Source: Enterobacter asburiae (GTDB taxonomy: Bacteria; Pseudomonadota; Gammaproteobacteria; Enterobacterales; Enterobacteriaceae). Taken from it: 64,000 nucleotides of DNA. A model generated the notes under the pieces. The model worked only from the letters and a program-made list of their open reading frames with translations, was not told where the DNA came from and made no database searches. Of this stretch, positions 16,847-25,914 are shown piece by piece. The translations under genes were made by a program, and so were the position numbers. The stretch's first letter is position 1, and each line of letters begins with the position of its first letter. The stretch spans positions 3,906,001-3,970,000 of the forward strand of contig NZ_AP019632.1 of NCBI RefSeq assembly GCF_007035645.1, read 5' to 3'.

Positions 16847-17257
16847 ATTGTTAGCATCCAGTTAGTGAAGCCAACAACGTAAAGAATAAACGTGTCAGAA
16901 AAATGACATGAAAAGGAAACCGACCTACGCGATTGAACGTATATTCATCGCTCGAAATGTAAGGCTTTGTTGTTTTGTGTGACAGGCGAAACATTTTTGG
17001 AAATTATTAGAAACCCAATTAATTCATCTCAAATCACTATCCCCGCCTCGTTCAGTTTATGTTTAGTCAAAAAACTAAACGGTTCCTAAACGCTAAAAAC
17101 ATCCCCTGTTGACACTCCGACAATCAAACATCATTGCAACAACTTCAATAAAAAAGTTAACAATATCAGTATAAAAACGCGATTTATATCACATTTGCAG
17201 TCATTAACATCGCTTGTTAAGGTGCGCCCAGATGAATTTAATGACGAGGCATAAAAC
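16847..17257. promoter_or_regulatory. Divergent promoter region, phytase-like gene / YfaZ-like porin
   Basis: 411 bases without a gene, A+T-rich, with in-frame stops throughout. It contains TGTCA-N6-TGACA (16893-16908) close to the minus-strand gene and a strong CRP-like site near the plus-strand gene, listed separately. I could not settle on reliable -10/-35 pairs. Confidence 0.55.
17175..17196 (+). promoter_or_regulatory. CRP-like site upstream of YfaZ-like porin
   Basis: AAACGCGATTTATATCACAT followed by TT matches the 22-base CRP consensus at 18 positions. The right half-site ATCACATTT is perfect. Its centre is about 72 bases before the porin start codon, suitable for activation. Prediction only. 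Confidence 0.55.
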
Positions 17258-17803
17258 ATGAAAAAACTGAATATCCTTCTTCTTTCTGCTCTGGCTGCCG
17301 TATCGGGTTCCGCACTGGCGATGGGCGGCACCGTTGAGCAGGGTAAAAACTTTACCAACCTCAATCTGGAAATGGGGAAATCCTCATCCGGTGTTTATCT
17401 GGAAAGTAACTGGCTCAAAAACACCGACGACGGTACCCAGACCGGCGGCGTGGGCGCAGGCTACAACCTGGGTCTTGGCCCGGTGATGCTGAATGCGGGT
17501 GCAAAAGCCATCTACCTCGGCCCGAAAAAAGGCGATAACGGCGTGGCGTTCCCGATTGGCGGCGGCGTAAACGTTGCCCTGACCGACAGCATCCACGTGT
17601 ACGGTGAAGGCTATGTCGCACCAGAAGGCCTGAACAACAGCGTGAAAAACTACGTCGAAGCCAACGGCGGCATAAGCTGGACGCCAATTACGCCAGTGAC
17701 CCTGAAAGTGGGCTACCGCCACGTGAGCGTGGACGGCAAAGACGGTCGTCCTGGCCACACGCTGATTGACGGCGCATATGTAGGCGGTGGAGTCACCTTC
17801 TGA
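17258..17803 (+). CDS. YfaZ-family outer membrane protein
   Basis: A 181-residue outer-membrane beta-barrel protein of the YfaZ type. A signal peptide (MKKLNILLLSALAAVSGSALA) precedes alternating amphipathic strands rich in Gly and aromatic residues, ending in ...YVGGGVTF with a C-terminal Phe as in barrel proteins. The role of the family is not established. A GAGG ribosome binding site lies seven bases upstream. The stop overlaps the following lipoprotein start by one base, so the two are co-translated. A CRP-like site suggests catabolite control. Confidence 0.85.
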   Translation: MKKLNILLLSALAAVSGSALAMGGTVEQGKNFTNLNLEMGKSSSGVYLESNWLKNTDDGTQTGGVGAGYNLGLGPVMLNAGAKAIYLGPKKGDNGVAFPIGGGVNVALTDSIHVYGEGYVAPEGLNNSVKNYVEANGGISWTPITPVTLKVGYRHVSVDGKDGRPGHTLIDGAYVGGGVTF

Positions 17804-18123
17804 TGAAACACCGCATGACCGCGCTTTGCGTTCTGGGCCTCACGCTGATGCTCGCCGGCTGCGTCCAGTACAAATGGGTGAAACCGGGCGTCAGCGATGC
17901 GGAAATGAATAAAAAGCTCACGGAATGCGAAGCGCAGGCGCTGATCGATCTGCCCCCGGATAACGTCGTAACCGGATCCAGCTCGGAAAAAACGGACAAA
18001 AAGAACAAGAAAAAGGATATTTCCACGAGCTACACGGTTGAAGACGCGAATGAATATCGCCGGGATACGTTAGTTGACAGCTGCATGTTTAAAAGCGGCT
18101 GGGACAAGATCGAAGTGCAATAA
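17803..18123 (+). CDS. Small lipoprotein of unknown function
   Basis: A 106-residue predicted lipoprotein. The signal peptide ends in the lipobox LAGC (MKHRMTALCVLGLTLMLAGC), with Val at +2, giving acylation at Cys20 and no Asp inner-membrane retention signal. The rest holds a Lys-rich low-complexity stretch (EKTDKKNKKKD) and Cys residues at about 41 and 94. It overlaps the porin stop by one base and ends at a strong bidirectional terminator. Probably an envelope partner of the porin (inference from coupling). Confidence 0.8.
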   Translation: MKHRMTALCVLGLTLMLAGCVQYKWVKPGVSDAEMNKKLTECEAQALIDLPPDNVVTGSSSEKTDKKNKKKDISTSYTVEDANEYRRDTLVDSCMFKSGWDKIEVQ

Positions 18124-18130
18124 TCTCTTT

Positions 18131-18160
18131 AAAAAAACCTGCCGGCTGGCAGGTTTTTTT
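18131..18160. terminator. Bidirectional Rho-independent terminator
   Basis: A perfect 13-base stem (seven A then CCTGCC; GGCAGG then seven T) with a GGCT loop. It is symmetric, so it serves both the lipoprotein gene and the convergent sad gene. Confidence 0.92.
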
Positions 18161-18168
18161 ATGACCTC

Positions 18169-19539
18169 TTACTTATGCACCACCACCAGCTTCTGGTTCA
18201 CAAACTCTTTGATCCCCAGATCCGACAGCTCGCGCCCGTAGCCGGAGCGCTTCACGCCACCGAACGGCAGCTCTGGCGCGGTATCGGTGAGCCAGTTGAT
18301 GTACACCATCCCGGTCTCAATCCGCGACGCCATTTTCTTCGCGCGCTCGATATTCTGGCTGAATACCGCCCCGCCCAGGCCGTAGTGGGAGTCGTTCGCC
18401 AGCGCGACCGCCTCGTCGTCGTTTTTCACCACGTACATCTGCGCCACCGGGCCGAAGAACTCTTCGAAATACGCCGGGTTATCGCGGGAAATATTCGTCA
18501 GGATCGTCGGTTCGAAGAAACTCCCGTCGCGCTGCGCCGGTTTGCCGCCGTAGTGCAGCGTGGCGCCGTTTTTCACCGCCTCGTTAACCTGTCTGGTCAG
18601 CGTTTCGAGCGCATCTTTAGACGACAGCGGCCCCAGCGTGGTGCTTTCGTCCAGCGGATCGCCAATCTTCACCTGCTTAAACGCCTCGGTGAATTTGCTC
18701 AGGAAGGCCTCTGCAATCTTTTCATGCAGGATAAAGCGCTTCGCCGCGGTACAGACCTGCCCGGCATTGTTGAGCCGCGCGTTAACGCCAATTTTCACGG
18801 CCTTCTCAAGGTCTGCGTCATCCAGCACCACGAAGACGTCGTTACCGCCCAGCTCCAGCGTGGATTTCTTGATGTGCTTCGCCGCCTGCGCCGCCACCAC
18901 GCTGCCAGCCTTTTCGGAGCCGGTTAATGCGGCGCCCTGCACGCGATCGTCGGCAATGATGTTTGCCACCTGCTCGGACGAAATAAACAGGTTGGTCCAC
19001 GCCCCTTCCGGCGCCCCCGCCTCGCGCACCAGATGGGCAAAGGTCTCGGCGCAGTGCGGCACGATGCTGGCATGTTTGGCGATGACGGGGTTACCCGCCG
19101 CCAGGTTTGGCGCCAGGACGCGCATCAGCTGGTAGTACGGGAAGTTCCACGGCTCAACGGCCATCAGCACGCCGATGGGGTGATGCTCCACCCAGGCTTC
19201 ACCGAGCTCAGAGTCGTACTTCTCCGGGGCCAGGAACCGCTGCGCGTTGTCGGCGTAGTAGCGGGCGATCTGCGCGCACAGCTTCACCTCGCCGCGGCTC
19301 TGTTCGATGAGCTTACCCATCTCCTGGCTGGCGATTTTAGCCAGATCCTCCACGCGCTCGTCGATCAGATCGGCAAGCTTATGCAGCACCGGCAGGCGCT
19401 GGCTGATGTCGCCTTTCGCCCAGTCCGAATGATAAAGCGCATCGGCCGCCTTCAGCGCCGCTTCGATATCCGCGTCGGTATGTGAGGGGTATTCTTTGAT
19501 GAGCTGGTTAGTGGCAGGATTTACTGTTTGATAAGCCAT
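18169..19539 (-). CDS. sad: Sad-like succinate semialdehyde dehydrogenase (NAD+)
   Basis: Aldehyde dehydrogenase of the Sad (YneI) type that oxidises succinate semialdehyde to succinate. The longest frame starts at 19587. The ATG at 19539 (MAYQTVNPATNQLIKEY) has AAGGAG at good spacing and gives 456 residues, close to E. coli Sad (462). Catalytic Cys263 is in NNAGQVCTAAKRF and the base Glu in LELGGND. Succinate semialdehyde is released by HpaI upstream in this window, so Sad could finish 4-hydroxyphenylacetate breakdown, although it is not in the hpa operon. An AraC-type gene is divergent. Confidence 0.88.
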   Translation of the reverse strand: MAYQTVNPATNQLIKEYPSHTDADIEAALKAADALYHSDWAKGDISQRLPVLHKLADLIDERVEDLAKIASQEMGKLIEQSRGEVKLCAQIARYYADNAQRFLAPEKYDSELGEAWVEHHPIGVLMAVEPWNFPYYQLMRVLAPNLAAGNPVIAKHASIVPHCAETFAHLVREAGAPEGAWTNLFISSEQVANIIADDRVQGAALTGSEKAGSVVAAQAAKHIKKSTLELGGNDVFVVLDDADLEKAVKIGVNARLNNAGQVCTAAKRFILHEKIAEAFLSKFTEAFKQVKIGDPLDESTTLGPLSSKDALETLTRQVNEAVKNGATLHYGGKPAQRDGSFFEPTILTNISRDNPAYFEEFFGPVAQMYVVKNDDEAVALANDSHYGLGGAVFSQNIERAKKMASRIETGMVYINWLTDTAPELPFGGVKRSGYGRELSDLGIKEFVNQKLVVVHK

Positions 19540-19690
19540 GTCGAATCTCCTTGTTTTACCGCTTAGGGTATTAAGGGTAGTCAACATGACTGGCTATGGA
19601 CGTAAAGTTGGGTATATCCGGAAGGTTCTTAATGAAGCGCTGCCGGACGGTTCGCTGACGTGGTATAAAAAATCTTCAGAAGGAGCGCCC

Positions 19691-20434
19691 ATGACCGATA
19701 CCCGACATATCCGCCAGACTTTTCACCGCGCCTCAGGCCTTGAGCTGCGCAGCACCTGGCAGAGTACGCAGGCGTACAAACGCCACAGTCACCCTCAGCT
19801 CTCCATCGGCGCGATTGTGGAGGGCCAGACCTGCTGCGTGTGTCATGACAGAGAGTACATCCTTAACCCCGGGGACCTCATCGCGATCCCGGCCGGTGTG
19901 CCGCACAGCTGCAACCCCGTCGCCGGGCAACCGCGCAGCTACCATATGCTCTACATCGACACCGGGCTTCCGCTGGCGCTACAGGTGATTCGTAGCCCAA
20001 CCCTGTTTGCCCATTACCTGGACGTTGTTGAGACCCTGTCTCCGGCGTCCCTTGAGACCCTGCTTTCTGCCCTTCCCCGCGCCGCGGATAACGCTGACGC
20101 GCTTCGCGCAACCAGCCAGCAGATTCAGCAGGCGTTTCTTTCCGATCTCACCTGCCCGCCTTCCCTCGACGAGCTTGCCCAACGCTTCTCGCTGCGCAAG
20201 GAGACGCTGATCCGCACCTTCAGGCAGGACACCGGCCTGACGCCGGGCAGCTTTCTCAACATCTCCCGCGTGGAGTACGCCAAGGCGCGTCTGCGCGCCG
20301 GGGATGATATTGCCGACGTCGGCTACCAGAGCGGCTTTGCCGACCAGAGCCATTTTCATAAGACCTTCGTCAGCTATACCGCCGCCACGCCGCGCCAGTA
20401 CGCCACCGGCCGATCAATATCAGACAATAAATAG
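19691..20434 (+). CDS. AraC-family transcriptional regulator
   Basis: A regulator with an N-terminal cupin (HSHPQLSIGAIVEG at about 35, GDLIAIPAGVPHSCNP at about 65) and a C-terminal AraC helix-turn-helix pair from about 165 (LDELAQRFSLRKETLIRTF, then ADVGYQSGFADQSHFHKTF). The frame could begin at 19538, but the ATG at 19691 has AGAAGGAG nine bases before it and gives 247 residues, typical for this two-domain class. It is divergent from sad and followed after 47 bases by a LysE-type exporter. This arrangement is common for regulators of amino acid exporters, which is the likeliest target. Confidence 0.87.
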   Translation: MTDTRHIRQTFHRASGLELRSTWQSTQAYKRHSHPQLSIGAIVEGQTCCVCHDREYILNPGDLIAIPAGVPHSCNPVAGQPRSYHMLYIDTGLPLALQVIRSPTLFAHYLDVVETLSPASLETLLSALPRAADNADALRATSQQIQQAFLSDLTCPPSLDELAQRFSLRKETLIRTFRQDTGLTPGSFLNISRVEYAKARLRAGDDIADVGYQSGFADQSHFHKTFVSYTAATPRQYATGRSISDNK

Positions 20435-20481
20435 GCTCTGCAGCGCCGTACTCTGACCTCGGATTGTTAACTGAGGTCGCT

Positions 20482-21120
20482 ATGGAACTGTTCTTCCCTT
20501 CCGCTTTTCTCGCCCTGGCGCTGGCGCACTTTGTCGCCCTGCTAAGCCCGGGCCCGGATTTCTTCCTGCTCGTGGGCTATGCCGCGCGCTATCGGCTACG
20601 CGGCAGCGCCGGACTGTGCCTCGGCATCGCCGCGGGCAACGCGCTCTATATTCTTCTGGTGATTATCGGCTGGAGCGCGCTGCGCCAGTTTACGTGGCTG
20701 TTTACGCTTATCGAGCTTTGCGGGGCGCTGTACCTGCTGTGGATCGGCTCGCATCTGATTCGCAGCCGCCAGCAGGCGCGGGCGCTGAATGAAACCCACC
20801 AGCGCTTCCCGTCGCTGCAAAAGCAGATCCTGCTGGGGCTCGGTTCGGCGCTGCTAAACCCGAAGAACGCGCTGTTCTATCTGGCGCTGATGACGGCCTT
20901 GCTGGGGCCGGACGTCACGCTGCTTCAGCAGGCGACCTGCGGCGTCTGGATGGTGATGGTGGTGCTGGCGTGGGATGTCGCGCTGGTGTCGCTGATGGGG
21001 CTATCGGCGGTACAACAGAAGCTCAGCCGTTCGCTGTGGCTGATAGAGCGCACGGCGGGGGTGGTGCTGATGGGATTTGGCGGGTGGGTGCTGTGGCGGC
21101 TACTGGAAAATATACGCTGA
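20482..21120 (+). CDS. LysE/RhtB-family amino acid exporter
   Basis: Inner-membrane exporter of 212 residues with about six hydrophobic segments. The family signature SPGPDFFLLVGYA is in the first helix region (about 22-35), and GSALLNPKNALFYLALM lies at about 120-136. LysE/RhtB proteins export amino acids or their derivatives; the substrate here is unknown. The ATG at 20482 has GAGGT eight bases upstream; an earlier in-frame codon at 20464 is less likely. It probably forms an operon with the preceding AraC-type regulator. Confidence 0.87.
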   Translation: MELFFPSAFLALALAHFVALLSPGPDFFLLVGYAARYRLRGSAGLCLGIAAGNALYILLVIIGWSALRQFTWLFTLIELCGALYLLWIGSHLIRSRQQARALNETHQRFPSLQKQILLGLGSALLNPKNALFYLALMTALLGPDVTLLQQATCGVWMVMVVLAWDVALVSLMGLSAVQQKLSRSLWLIERTAGVVLMGFGGWVLWRLLENIR

Positions 21121-21150
21121 GATAGCGGGCAGCCTGACGCCGCCCGTTGC

Positions 21151-21453
21151 TTATTTTTTGTTTTGATCGCGCAGCATAGCTTCACGCAAAATGGCATTGA
21201 GCCTCGTCTGGTAACCTTTTCCAGGCCGTTTAAGCCACTCCATCACGTCAGCGTCGATACGTACAGACGCCTGAGTTTTGAGTGGCCGATAGAACTTCCC
21301 TCGCACCGCCCCTGACCACTGTTCATCTCCCGTGGCAGGGATATCGCTGTAATCAATCTCTGCTTCCGATTTTTCGGCTAGTGCTTTGAGCTCAGCCTCA
21401 CGGCGAGCACTCATCTCAGGCGCACTACCGCGTTTATGTTTAACCATGCTCAT
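21151..21453 (-). CDS. brnA: BrnA antitoxin
   Basis: A 100-residue DNA-binding antitoxin of the BrnTA type II module. The N-terminus is charged; the C-terminal part (QASVRIDADVMEWLKRPGKG, then YQTRLNAILREAML) is the ribbon-helix-helix region typical of BrnA. The long frame extends upstream into brnT; the ATG at 21453 (MSMVKHKRG) fits the family. It overlaps the 3' end of brnT by 14 bases, the usual toxin-first order. BrnA normally neutralises BrnT and represses the operon. Confidence 0.9.
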   Translation of the reverse strand: MSMVKHKRGSAPEMSARREAELKALAEKSEAEIDYSDIPATGDEQWSGAVRGKFYRPLKTQASVRIDADVMEWLKRPGKGYQTRLNAILREAMLRDQNKK

Positions 21454-21727
21454 AACGGCTCCTCTCTTTACGGTCCGCCTTTCGTGCGCTAATGATTCGA
21501 ATGACTTCGTCACCACTTTCAAAACGTACCGTGTGTGCGACCATAATGACAATTAGACCATGTACAAGGCCAATGGTCTGCCAACGGAACTCTCCATTTT
21601 CATGACGATCCTGCAAAGATAAATGGTAAGGATCGTCAAACACCAGAACAGCTTCTTCAAAGCGGATCCCATGCTTAATGAGATTGCTTTTCGCTTTGTT
21701 GGTATCCCATTCAAACTCCGTTGGCAT
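21440..21727 (-). CDS. brnT: BrnT toxin (RelE-fold ribonuclease)
   Basis: A 95-residue toxin of the BrnT family, which cleaves RNA and inhibits translation. The start MPTEFEWDTNKAKSNLIKHG and the segment IRFEEAVLVFDDP are family hallmarks; VIRIISARKADRKERSRYE at the C-terminus carries the basic residues of the active region. The ATG at 21727 is preceded by AAGGG. The upstream extension of the frame has no family likeness. Small palindromes lie just upstream and are listed separately. Confidence 0.91.
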   Translation of the reverse strand: MPTEFEWDTNKAKSNLIKHGIRFEEAVLVFDDPYHLSLQDRHENGEFRWQTIGLVHGLIVIMVAHTVRFESGDEVIRIISARKADRKERSRYEHG

Positions 21728-21744
21728 AGTGTACCCTTCCCTTA

Positions 21745-21770
21745 TTGTATATACAAAAAAGCATATACAA
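21745..21770. promoter_or_regulatory. Palindromic operator candidate upstream of brnT
   Basis: TTGTATATACAA (21745-21756) is a perfect 12-base palindrome. Its half ATATACAA recurs at 21763-21770, 14 bases on. BrnA-type antitoxins repress their own promoters, so this is the natural candidate site. Confidence 0.5.
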
Positions 21771-21897
21771 AACGTTCGTAAATTGAACCGGTCGACATCG
21801 TTCAATTTCAATATCTGAAGGCGCATTCCAGAAGCTGAAACGCGGAGGTCCTTCTCCTTCTTTGCACTTTCCCCCCGCTTCCCTCTATCCTTAACCC

Positions 21898-23169
21898 ATG
21901 GAAAAAATAGCTGAACTCAAACGCGCCAAGCTGCTGGCGCTGTCGCTGCTGCTGATTGCCGCCGCGGCGTTTATCACCACCCTGTTCCTGCCGCAGACCT
22001 TCTGGGTGCGCGGCGTGAAGGCCATTGCCGAGGCGGCGATGGTCGGCGCGCTGGCAGACTGGTTTGCCGTGGTTGCGCTTTTCCGCCGGGTGCCCATTCC
22101 GTTTATCTCGCGCCATACGGCGATTATCCCGCGCAATAAAGACCGGATCGGCGACAATCTCGGCCAGTTTGTGCAGGAGAAGTTTCTTGATACCCAGTCG
22201 CTGGTGGCACTCATCCGCCGCTATGAACCTGCGCAGATGATCGGCGCCTGGTTCAGCAAACCGGACAACGCTCAGCGCGTCGGGCTGCACTTGATGCAGG
22301 TGATGAGCGGTTTTCTCGAACTCACCGACGACGGGCGTATTCAGCGGCTGCTCAAACGGGCGGTGCATAAGGCCATCGACAAGGTCGATTTCACCGAAAC
22401 CAGCGCCGTTATGCTGGAGAGCATGACCAAAAACAACCGCCACCAGGTGCTGCTGGATGCGATCATCAACCGTCTGATTACCCTGATTCAGCGGGAGAGC
22501 ACGCGGGACTTTATTGCCGATCAGATTGTCCACTGGCTGAAGACCGAACATCCGCGCAAGGCGATGGTGCTGCCCACCGAGTGGCTGGGCGATCAAAGCG
22601 CGGAGATGGTGTCGAACGCGGTGAACGCGCTGCTGGACGATATCAGCCACGACCGCACGCACCAGATCCGCCAGGCGTTCGACCGCGCCACGCTGAAGCT
22701 TATCGACAACCTGAAAAACGATCCGGAAATGGCGGCGAAAGCCGACAACATCAAGCACTACCTGAAAAACGATGAGGCGTTTAACCGATATCTGGGAGAG
22801 ATGTGGGCCGACCTGCGCCAGTGGCTGAAAGCGGATATGCAAAGCGAGGATTCGCGCGTGAAGCAGCGCATCGCCAACGCCGGGCTGTGGTTTGGCGAAA
22901 CGCTGTCTAACGACGCCAGCCTGCGGGCGTCGCTGAACGAACATCTGGAGCAGGCCGCACACCGCCTCGCACCGGATTTCGCGGCGTTTCTGACGCGCCA
23001 CATCAGCGACACGGTCAAAAGCTGGGACGCCAAAGACATGTCCCGCCAGATTGAGCTTAACATCGGTAAAGATCTGCAGTTCATCCGCGTCAACGGCACG
23101 CTGGTCGGCGGGACGATTGGCCTGATCCTGTTTTTACTCTCGCAGCTGCCTGCCGTGCTGGGGCATTAA
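21898..23169 (+). CDS. yjiN: YjiN, DUF445 inner-membrane protein
   Basis: A 423-residue DUF445 protein with one N-terminal hydrophobic helix pair ([20 protein letters not shown], then the region around [13 protein letters not shown]) and a C-terminal hydrophobic segment ([20 protein letters not shown]). The middle is long and helical. [20 protein letters not shown] is the family signature. Similar in length to E. coli YjiN (426). The role is unknown. It ends four bases inside the convergent DUF2955 gene. Confidence 0.85.
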   Translation: MEKIAELKRAKLLALSLLLIAAAAFITTLFLPQTFWVRGVKAIAEAAMVGALADWFAVVALFRRVPIPFISRHTAIIPRNKDRIGDNLGQFVQEKFLDTQSLVALIRRYEPAQMIGAWFSKPDNAQRVGLHLMQVMSGFLELTDDGRIQRLLKRAVHKAIDKVDFTETSAVMLESMTKNNRHQVLLDAIINRLITLIQRESTRDFIADQIVHWLKTEHPRKAMVLPTEWLGDQSAEMVSNAVNALLDDISHDRTHQIRQAFDRATLKLIDNLKNDPEMAAKADNIKHYLKNDEAFNRYLGEMWADLRQWLKADMQSEDSRVKQRIANAGLWFGETLSNDASLRASLNEHLEQAAHRLAPDFAAFLTRHISDTVKSWDAKDMSRQIELNIGKDLQFIRVNGTLVGGTIGLILFLLSQLPAVLGH

Positions 23170-24242
23170 TCTACTTTGGGCGGCGCGATGACGTAGCGCG
23201 TCGCCTCGAAGCGGTTGAGGATCAGGTGCACCAGAAAGACCATCGTCAGCGTTGCGACCAGCGAAAAGGTGACGGAGGTGATGCGGTACAGATCGCTGAA
23301 CACCAGGTCAGTGTCCGGGTGCATGTTCTGCCCGAACATAATGCCGATGGTCGTGATGCTGGAAAATCCCACGCCCGCGCCCACCTTTTCCATCACGTGC
23401 AGGCGCGCGCCAAACGCCAGCCCGAGGCCGATCAGCGGCATCATCAATAGCATATGGCTGCTGTGATCGTAGAGAATCAGCTGCACCACCAGAATGTAGA
23501 GACAGCCCAGCACCACGCCGACCACGCGCCAGATCGAGCTCATCACCGAACCGCGGTAGTGCATGGGGAACAGAATTAAAATCCCCGCCATTAGCGCCGA
23601 AAGCGAATCGCTTAAGTCGCTGATCTGAAACACCACGAATATCAGCGTCGCGACGGTGCCGGAGAGCAGCGACTCGTGGCGCACGCGGGCGTCGTCTTTC
23701 TCAATCAGCGGCGGCGGCCTGCGGGGCTCCACGTCCGGCAGGAGATAGTTCATCAGCGCGCTCAGGCACACCGCCATGATGCTCGCTTCGATGTTGGAAA
23801 ACAGCAGCGTGTGCCAGTTGGTCGTGGGGTAGCTCATAAAATTGAGCATCACGCTCTGGCACACCACGCCCATTGAGCCAAACAGGAACAGCGGCCCCTT
23901 GCTCATAAAGCGAAAACGCATCACGTACAGGGCAAACACCACCAGCGTCATGATGACCGGCCATTGCGACAGATAGCCGATAATGAAGATCATTTCGACG
24001 CAGTTTAGTGCGGCGCTGAAGATAAACTGCTTCGCCACGTGGCGGTTAAACACCGGCACCAGCGACAGCAGCATGATCGGATAGACCACGAAAAATACGC
24101 CGTAGCTGGTGTTGTAGAAGCTGGAGATGCTGAGCGCAATCATCCCGGCGAAGACGATGCGCAGGGTCTGGCGAAAGTCGTTTGCCGTATAGACGATGTT
24201 GCCGTGCGGGGTAAATACCCGCGCCAGGGTGCTAATAGACAT
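23166..24242 (-). CDS. DUF2955 / FUSC-like inner-membrane protein
   Basis: A 358-residue membrane protein with about ten hydrophobic segments in two groups (about 25-165 and 205-345), separated by a charged loop ([20 protein letters not shown]). This layout matches DUF2955, which resembles aromatic-acid exporter (FUSC) proteins. It overlaps the preceding HlyD-type gene by 11 bases in the same operon. The pair probably forms an inner-membrane pump plus adaptor like AaeB/AaeA. Substrate unknown; the MarR gene at the head suggests small aromatic or toxic compounds (inference). Confidence 0.8.
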   Translation of the reverse strand: MSISTLARVFTPHGNIVYTANDFRQTLRIVFAGMIALSISSFYNTSYGVFFVVYPIMLLSLVPVFNRHVAKQFIFSAALNCVEMIFIIGYLSQWPVIMTLVVFALYVMRFRFMSKGPLFLFGSMGVVCQSVMLNFMSYPTTNWHTLLFSNIEASIMAVCLSALMNYLLPDVEPRRPPPLIEKDDARVRHESLLSGTVATLIFVVFQISDLSDSLSALMAGILILFPMHYRGSVMSSIWRVVGVVLGCLYILVVQLILYDHSSHMLLMMPLIGLGLAFGARLHVMEKVGAGVGFSSITTIGIMFGQNMHPDTDLVFSDLYRITSVTFSLVATLTMVFLVHLILNRFEATRYVIAPPKVD

Positions 24243-25296
24243 AGTGAAGCAGGCTCACCAGGTGGATCTGCATCCCGGAGAAAAAGCGCGCAAACGGCCC
24301 TTCGCTGTTGTAGAGCTGCACGGTCGCGCGGGCGCCGGTCGGCAGATGCTTTGGCAGCGCTTCATCCAGCGTCACGTGAATACGCATGCGTTGGGCATCG
24401 CGCACCCAGCGGTTGGAGGTTTCCGGCTCGGAGAGTTGACCGTTCACGGCCTCCTGACCTGCCAGTATCCCCGCGTCGCTGCTGGTCACGTGGGCGCGGA
24501 AAACGTGCCCCGGGAAGGCGTCGAACACCACGGCGGCGTCGGTGCCCTGATGGGTGTGGCGCAGGCTTTTTTCGCGAAAATCGGCGACGATATCGGTCTG
24601 GTTGTTCACCAGCGCCAGCGCGGCTGAACCCGAGGAAGCGTAAAAGCCCGGGCTTAACTGCAGGTTACTGACCGTGCCGTCCGCCTGGGCGTAGACCTTC
24701 GTCCAGCCGAGGTTAAGCTCCGCGTCATCCAGCGCGTTACGGTATTTTTGCAGCGTCACGTTGCGATGCTCGTCCCGCTCGCCGCGCTGAATGCGCAGGT
24801 TATGGATATTGGCCTGGATAGAGCTGACGGACTGCTCGCTGCTCTGCCAGGCGGTTCGGACCTTATCCAGATCCGCCTGCGAGACGTTCTGCAGCGTGCT
24901 CAGCTTCTGGTAGCGATCGAAGGTCACTTTATCGTTACGCGCGGTCAGCACGGCGGTTTTCAGGCTGGCCTGCGCGGCAGCGATCTGCGCATCCAGCTGT
25001 TCGTTGGAAAGGCGTGCCTGCTCAAGCGCGATTTGCGCCGCTTCCACTTTATTGCGAAACGGCGTGTCGTCGAGCTCAAACAGCAGATCGCCTTTTTTCA
25101 CCTGGCTGTTGTTGTGGACATGTACCGCCGCCACGTAGCCGGAGACGCGCGGAGAAACCGGCGTCACCACGCGCATCACGGTGGAGTCCGGCGTCAGCGG
25201 GATCCAGATATCCGCGACGATAAAGTAGACAAACATCAGCAGGAAAGAGGCAATACTCACCCTTACCCAGCGGGCAAACTTTTGTTCAGGGGTCAT
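24232..25296 (-). CDS. HlyD/EmrA-type membrane fusion protein
   Basis: A 354-residue periplasmic adaptor. One N-terminal transmembrane anchor (about 14-32) is followed by a lipoyl-like beta domain (VSPRVSGYVAAVHVHNNSQV at about 45-65, GDLLFELDDTPF), a long coiled-coil hairpin (about 85-185), and the returning beta domain with DGTVSNLQLSPGFYAS. The start ATG overlaps the MarR stop (TAATG), and the 3' end overlaps the DUF2955 gene, so MarR, HlyD and DUF2955 genes form one operon. Confidence 0.87.
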   Translation of the reverse strand: MTPEQKFARWVRVSIASFLLMFVYFIVADIWIPLTPDSTVMRVVTPVSPRVSGYVAAVHVHNNSQVKKGDLLFELDDTPFRNKVEAAQIALEQARLSNEQLDAQIAAAQASLKTAVLTARNDKVTFDRYQKLSTLQNVSQADLDKVRTAWQSSEQSVSSIQANIHNLRIQRGERDEHRNVTLQKYRNALDDAELNLGWTKVYAQADGTVSNLQLSPGFYASSGSAALALVNNQTDIVADFREKSLRHTHQGTDAAVVFDAFPGHVFRAHVTSSDAGILAGQEAVNGQLSEPETSNRWVRDAQRMRIHVTLDEALPKHLPTGARATVQLYNSEGPFARFFSGMQIHLVSLLHYVY

Positions 25297-25766
25297 TATT
25301 TTTCGGTCTTGTTATCTTCTTCGCGGATTGTCCGCAAATTGCAGGCGAATTGATTCAGGGTGGCGCTGAAAATGTCGATATGTTCCGGCGCGATGTTTTG
25401 CGATACGCGCGCCTGATAGGTCTCAATCACCCGAGTGAGCCTTTGTAATAGGGCTTTTCCCTCAGGCGTCAGCGTCAGAAGCCGGATGCGCTTGTCATAA
25501 GGCGATACGGAGCGCAGCAGGTAACCCTGCTTTTCCAGCTGTGTCAGGGTGCGCATCAGCGGCGGCAGTTCAATGCCCTGCACCTCCGCCAGCTCACTCA
25601 CGGAGACGTTATCCCCGAGCTGATGAAGCTGCATCATCACCGTCCAGCTCGACTGGGTTAACCCGGTATCGAGAATGGCGTCGTCGATTACCGCACGCCA
25701 CTGGCGCACGATCATCGCCATCCGCATGCCCATCGGCCTGCGGCTAAACAGTTCTTCTTCGCTCAT
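25296..25766 (-). CDS. MarR-family transcriptional regulator
   Basis: A 156-residue winged-helix repressor. The helix-turn-helix lies at about 55-85 (LGDNVSVSELAEVQGIELPP) and the wing with SPYDKRIRLLTLTPEGKAL at about 100. The ATG at 25766 is preceded by GAGAGG at seven bases; a GTG at 25784 is possible but lacks such a site. As first gene of the MarR-HlyD-DUF2955 operon, it most likely represses its own pump and is released by a pump substrate (known pattern, inferred here). Confidence 0.87.
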   Translation of the reverse strand: MSEEELFSRRPMGMRMAMIVRQWRAVIDDAILDTGLTQSSWTVMMQLHQLGDNVSVSELAEVQGIELPPLMRTLTQLEKQGYLLRSVSPYDKRIRLLTLTPEGKALLQRLTRVIETYQARVSQNIAPEHIDIFSATLNQFACNLRTIREEDNKTEK

Positions 25767-25860
25767 GGGGAAACCTCTCGTCACACGCGGTAACGATAAT
25801 AGTTATCAGGGTAAGTATCAAGAAACGAGAGGTAAAAGAGCAGGAATTGCGAAACGACGT

Positions 25861-25896
25861 CTCCCTCTCCCCGTGGGAGAGGGTCGGGGTGAGGGC
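25861..25896. repeat. REP unit between MarR and ArsR-type genes
   Basis: CTCCCTCTCCCCGTGGGAGA then GGGTCGGGGTGAGGGC, same family as at 4061. It lies between the ArsR remnant stop and the MarR start, both on the minus strand. Confidence 0.85.
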
Positions 25897-25914
25897 ACCA
25901 GCCCGCAGCAGAGT

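Noticed and set aside
15476..16882. 468-codon plus-strand frame opposite the phytase-like gene
   Set aside because: The minus-strand protein has a signal peptide and domain; the plus-strand frame has biased composition only.
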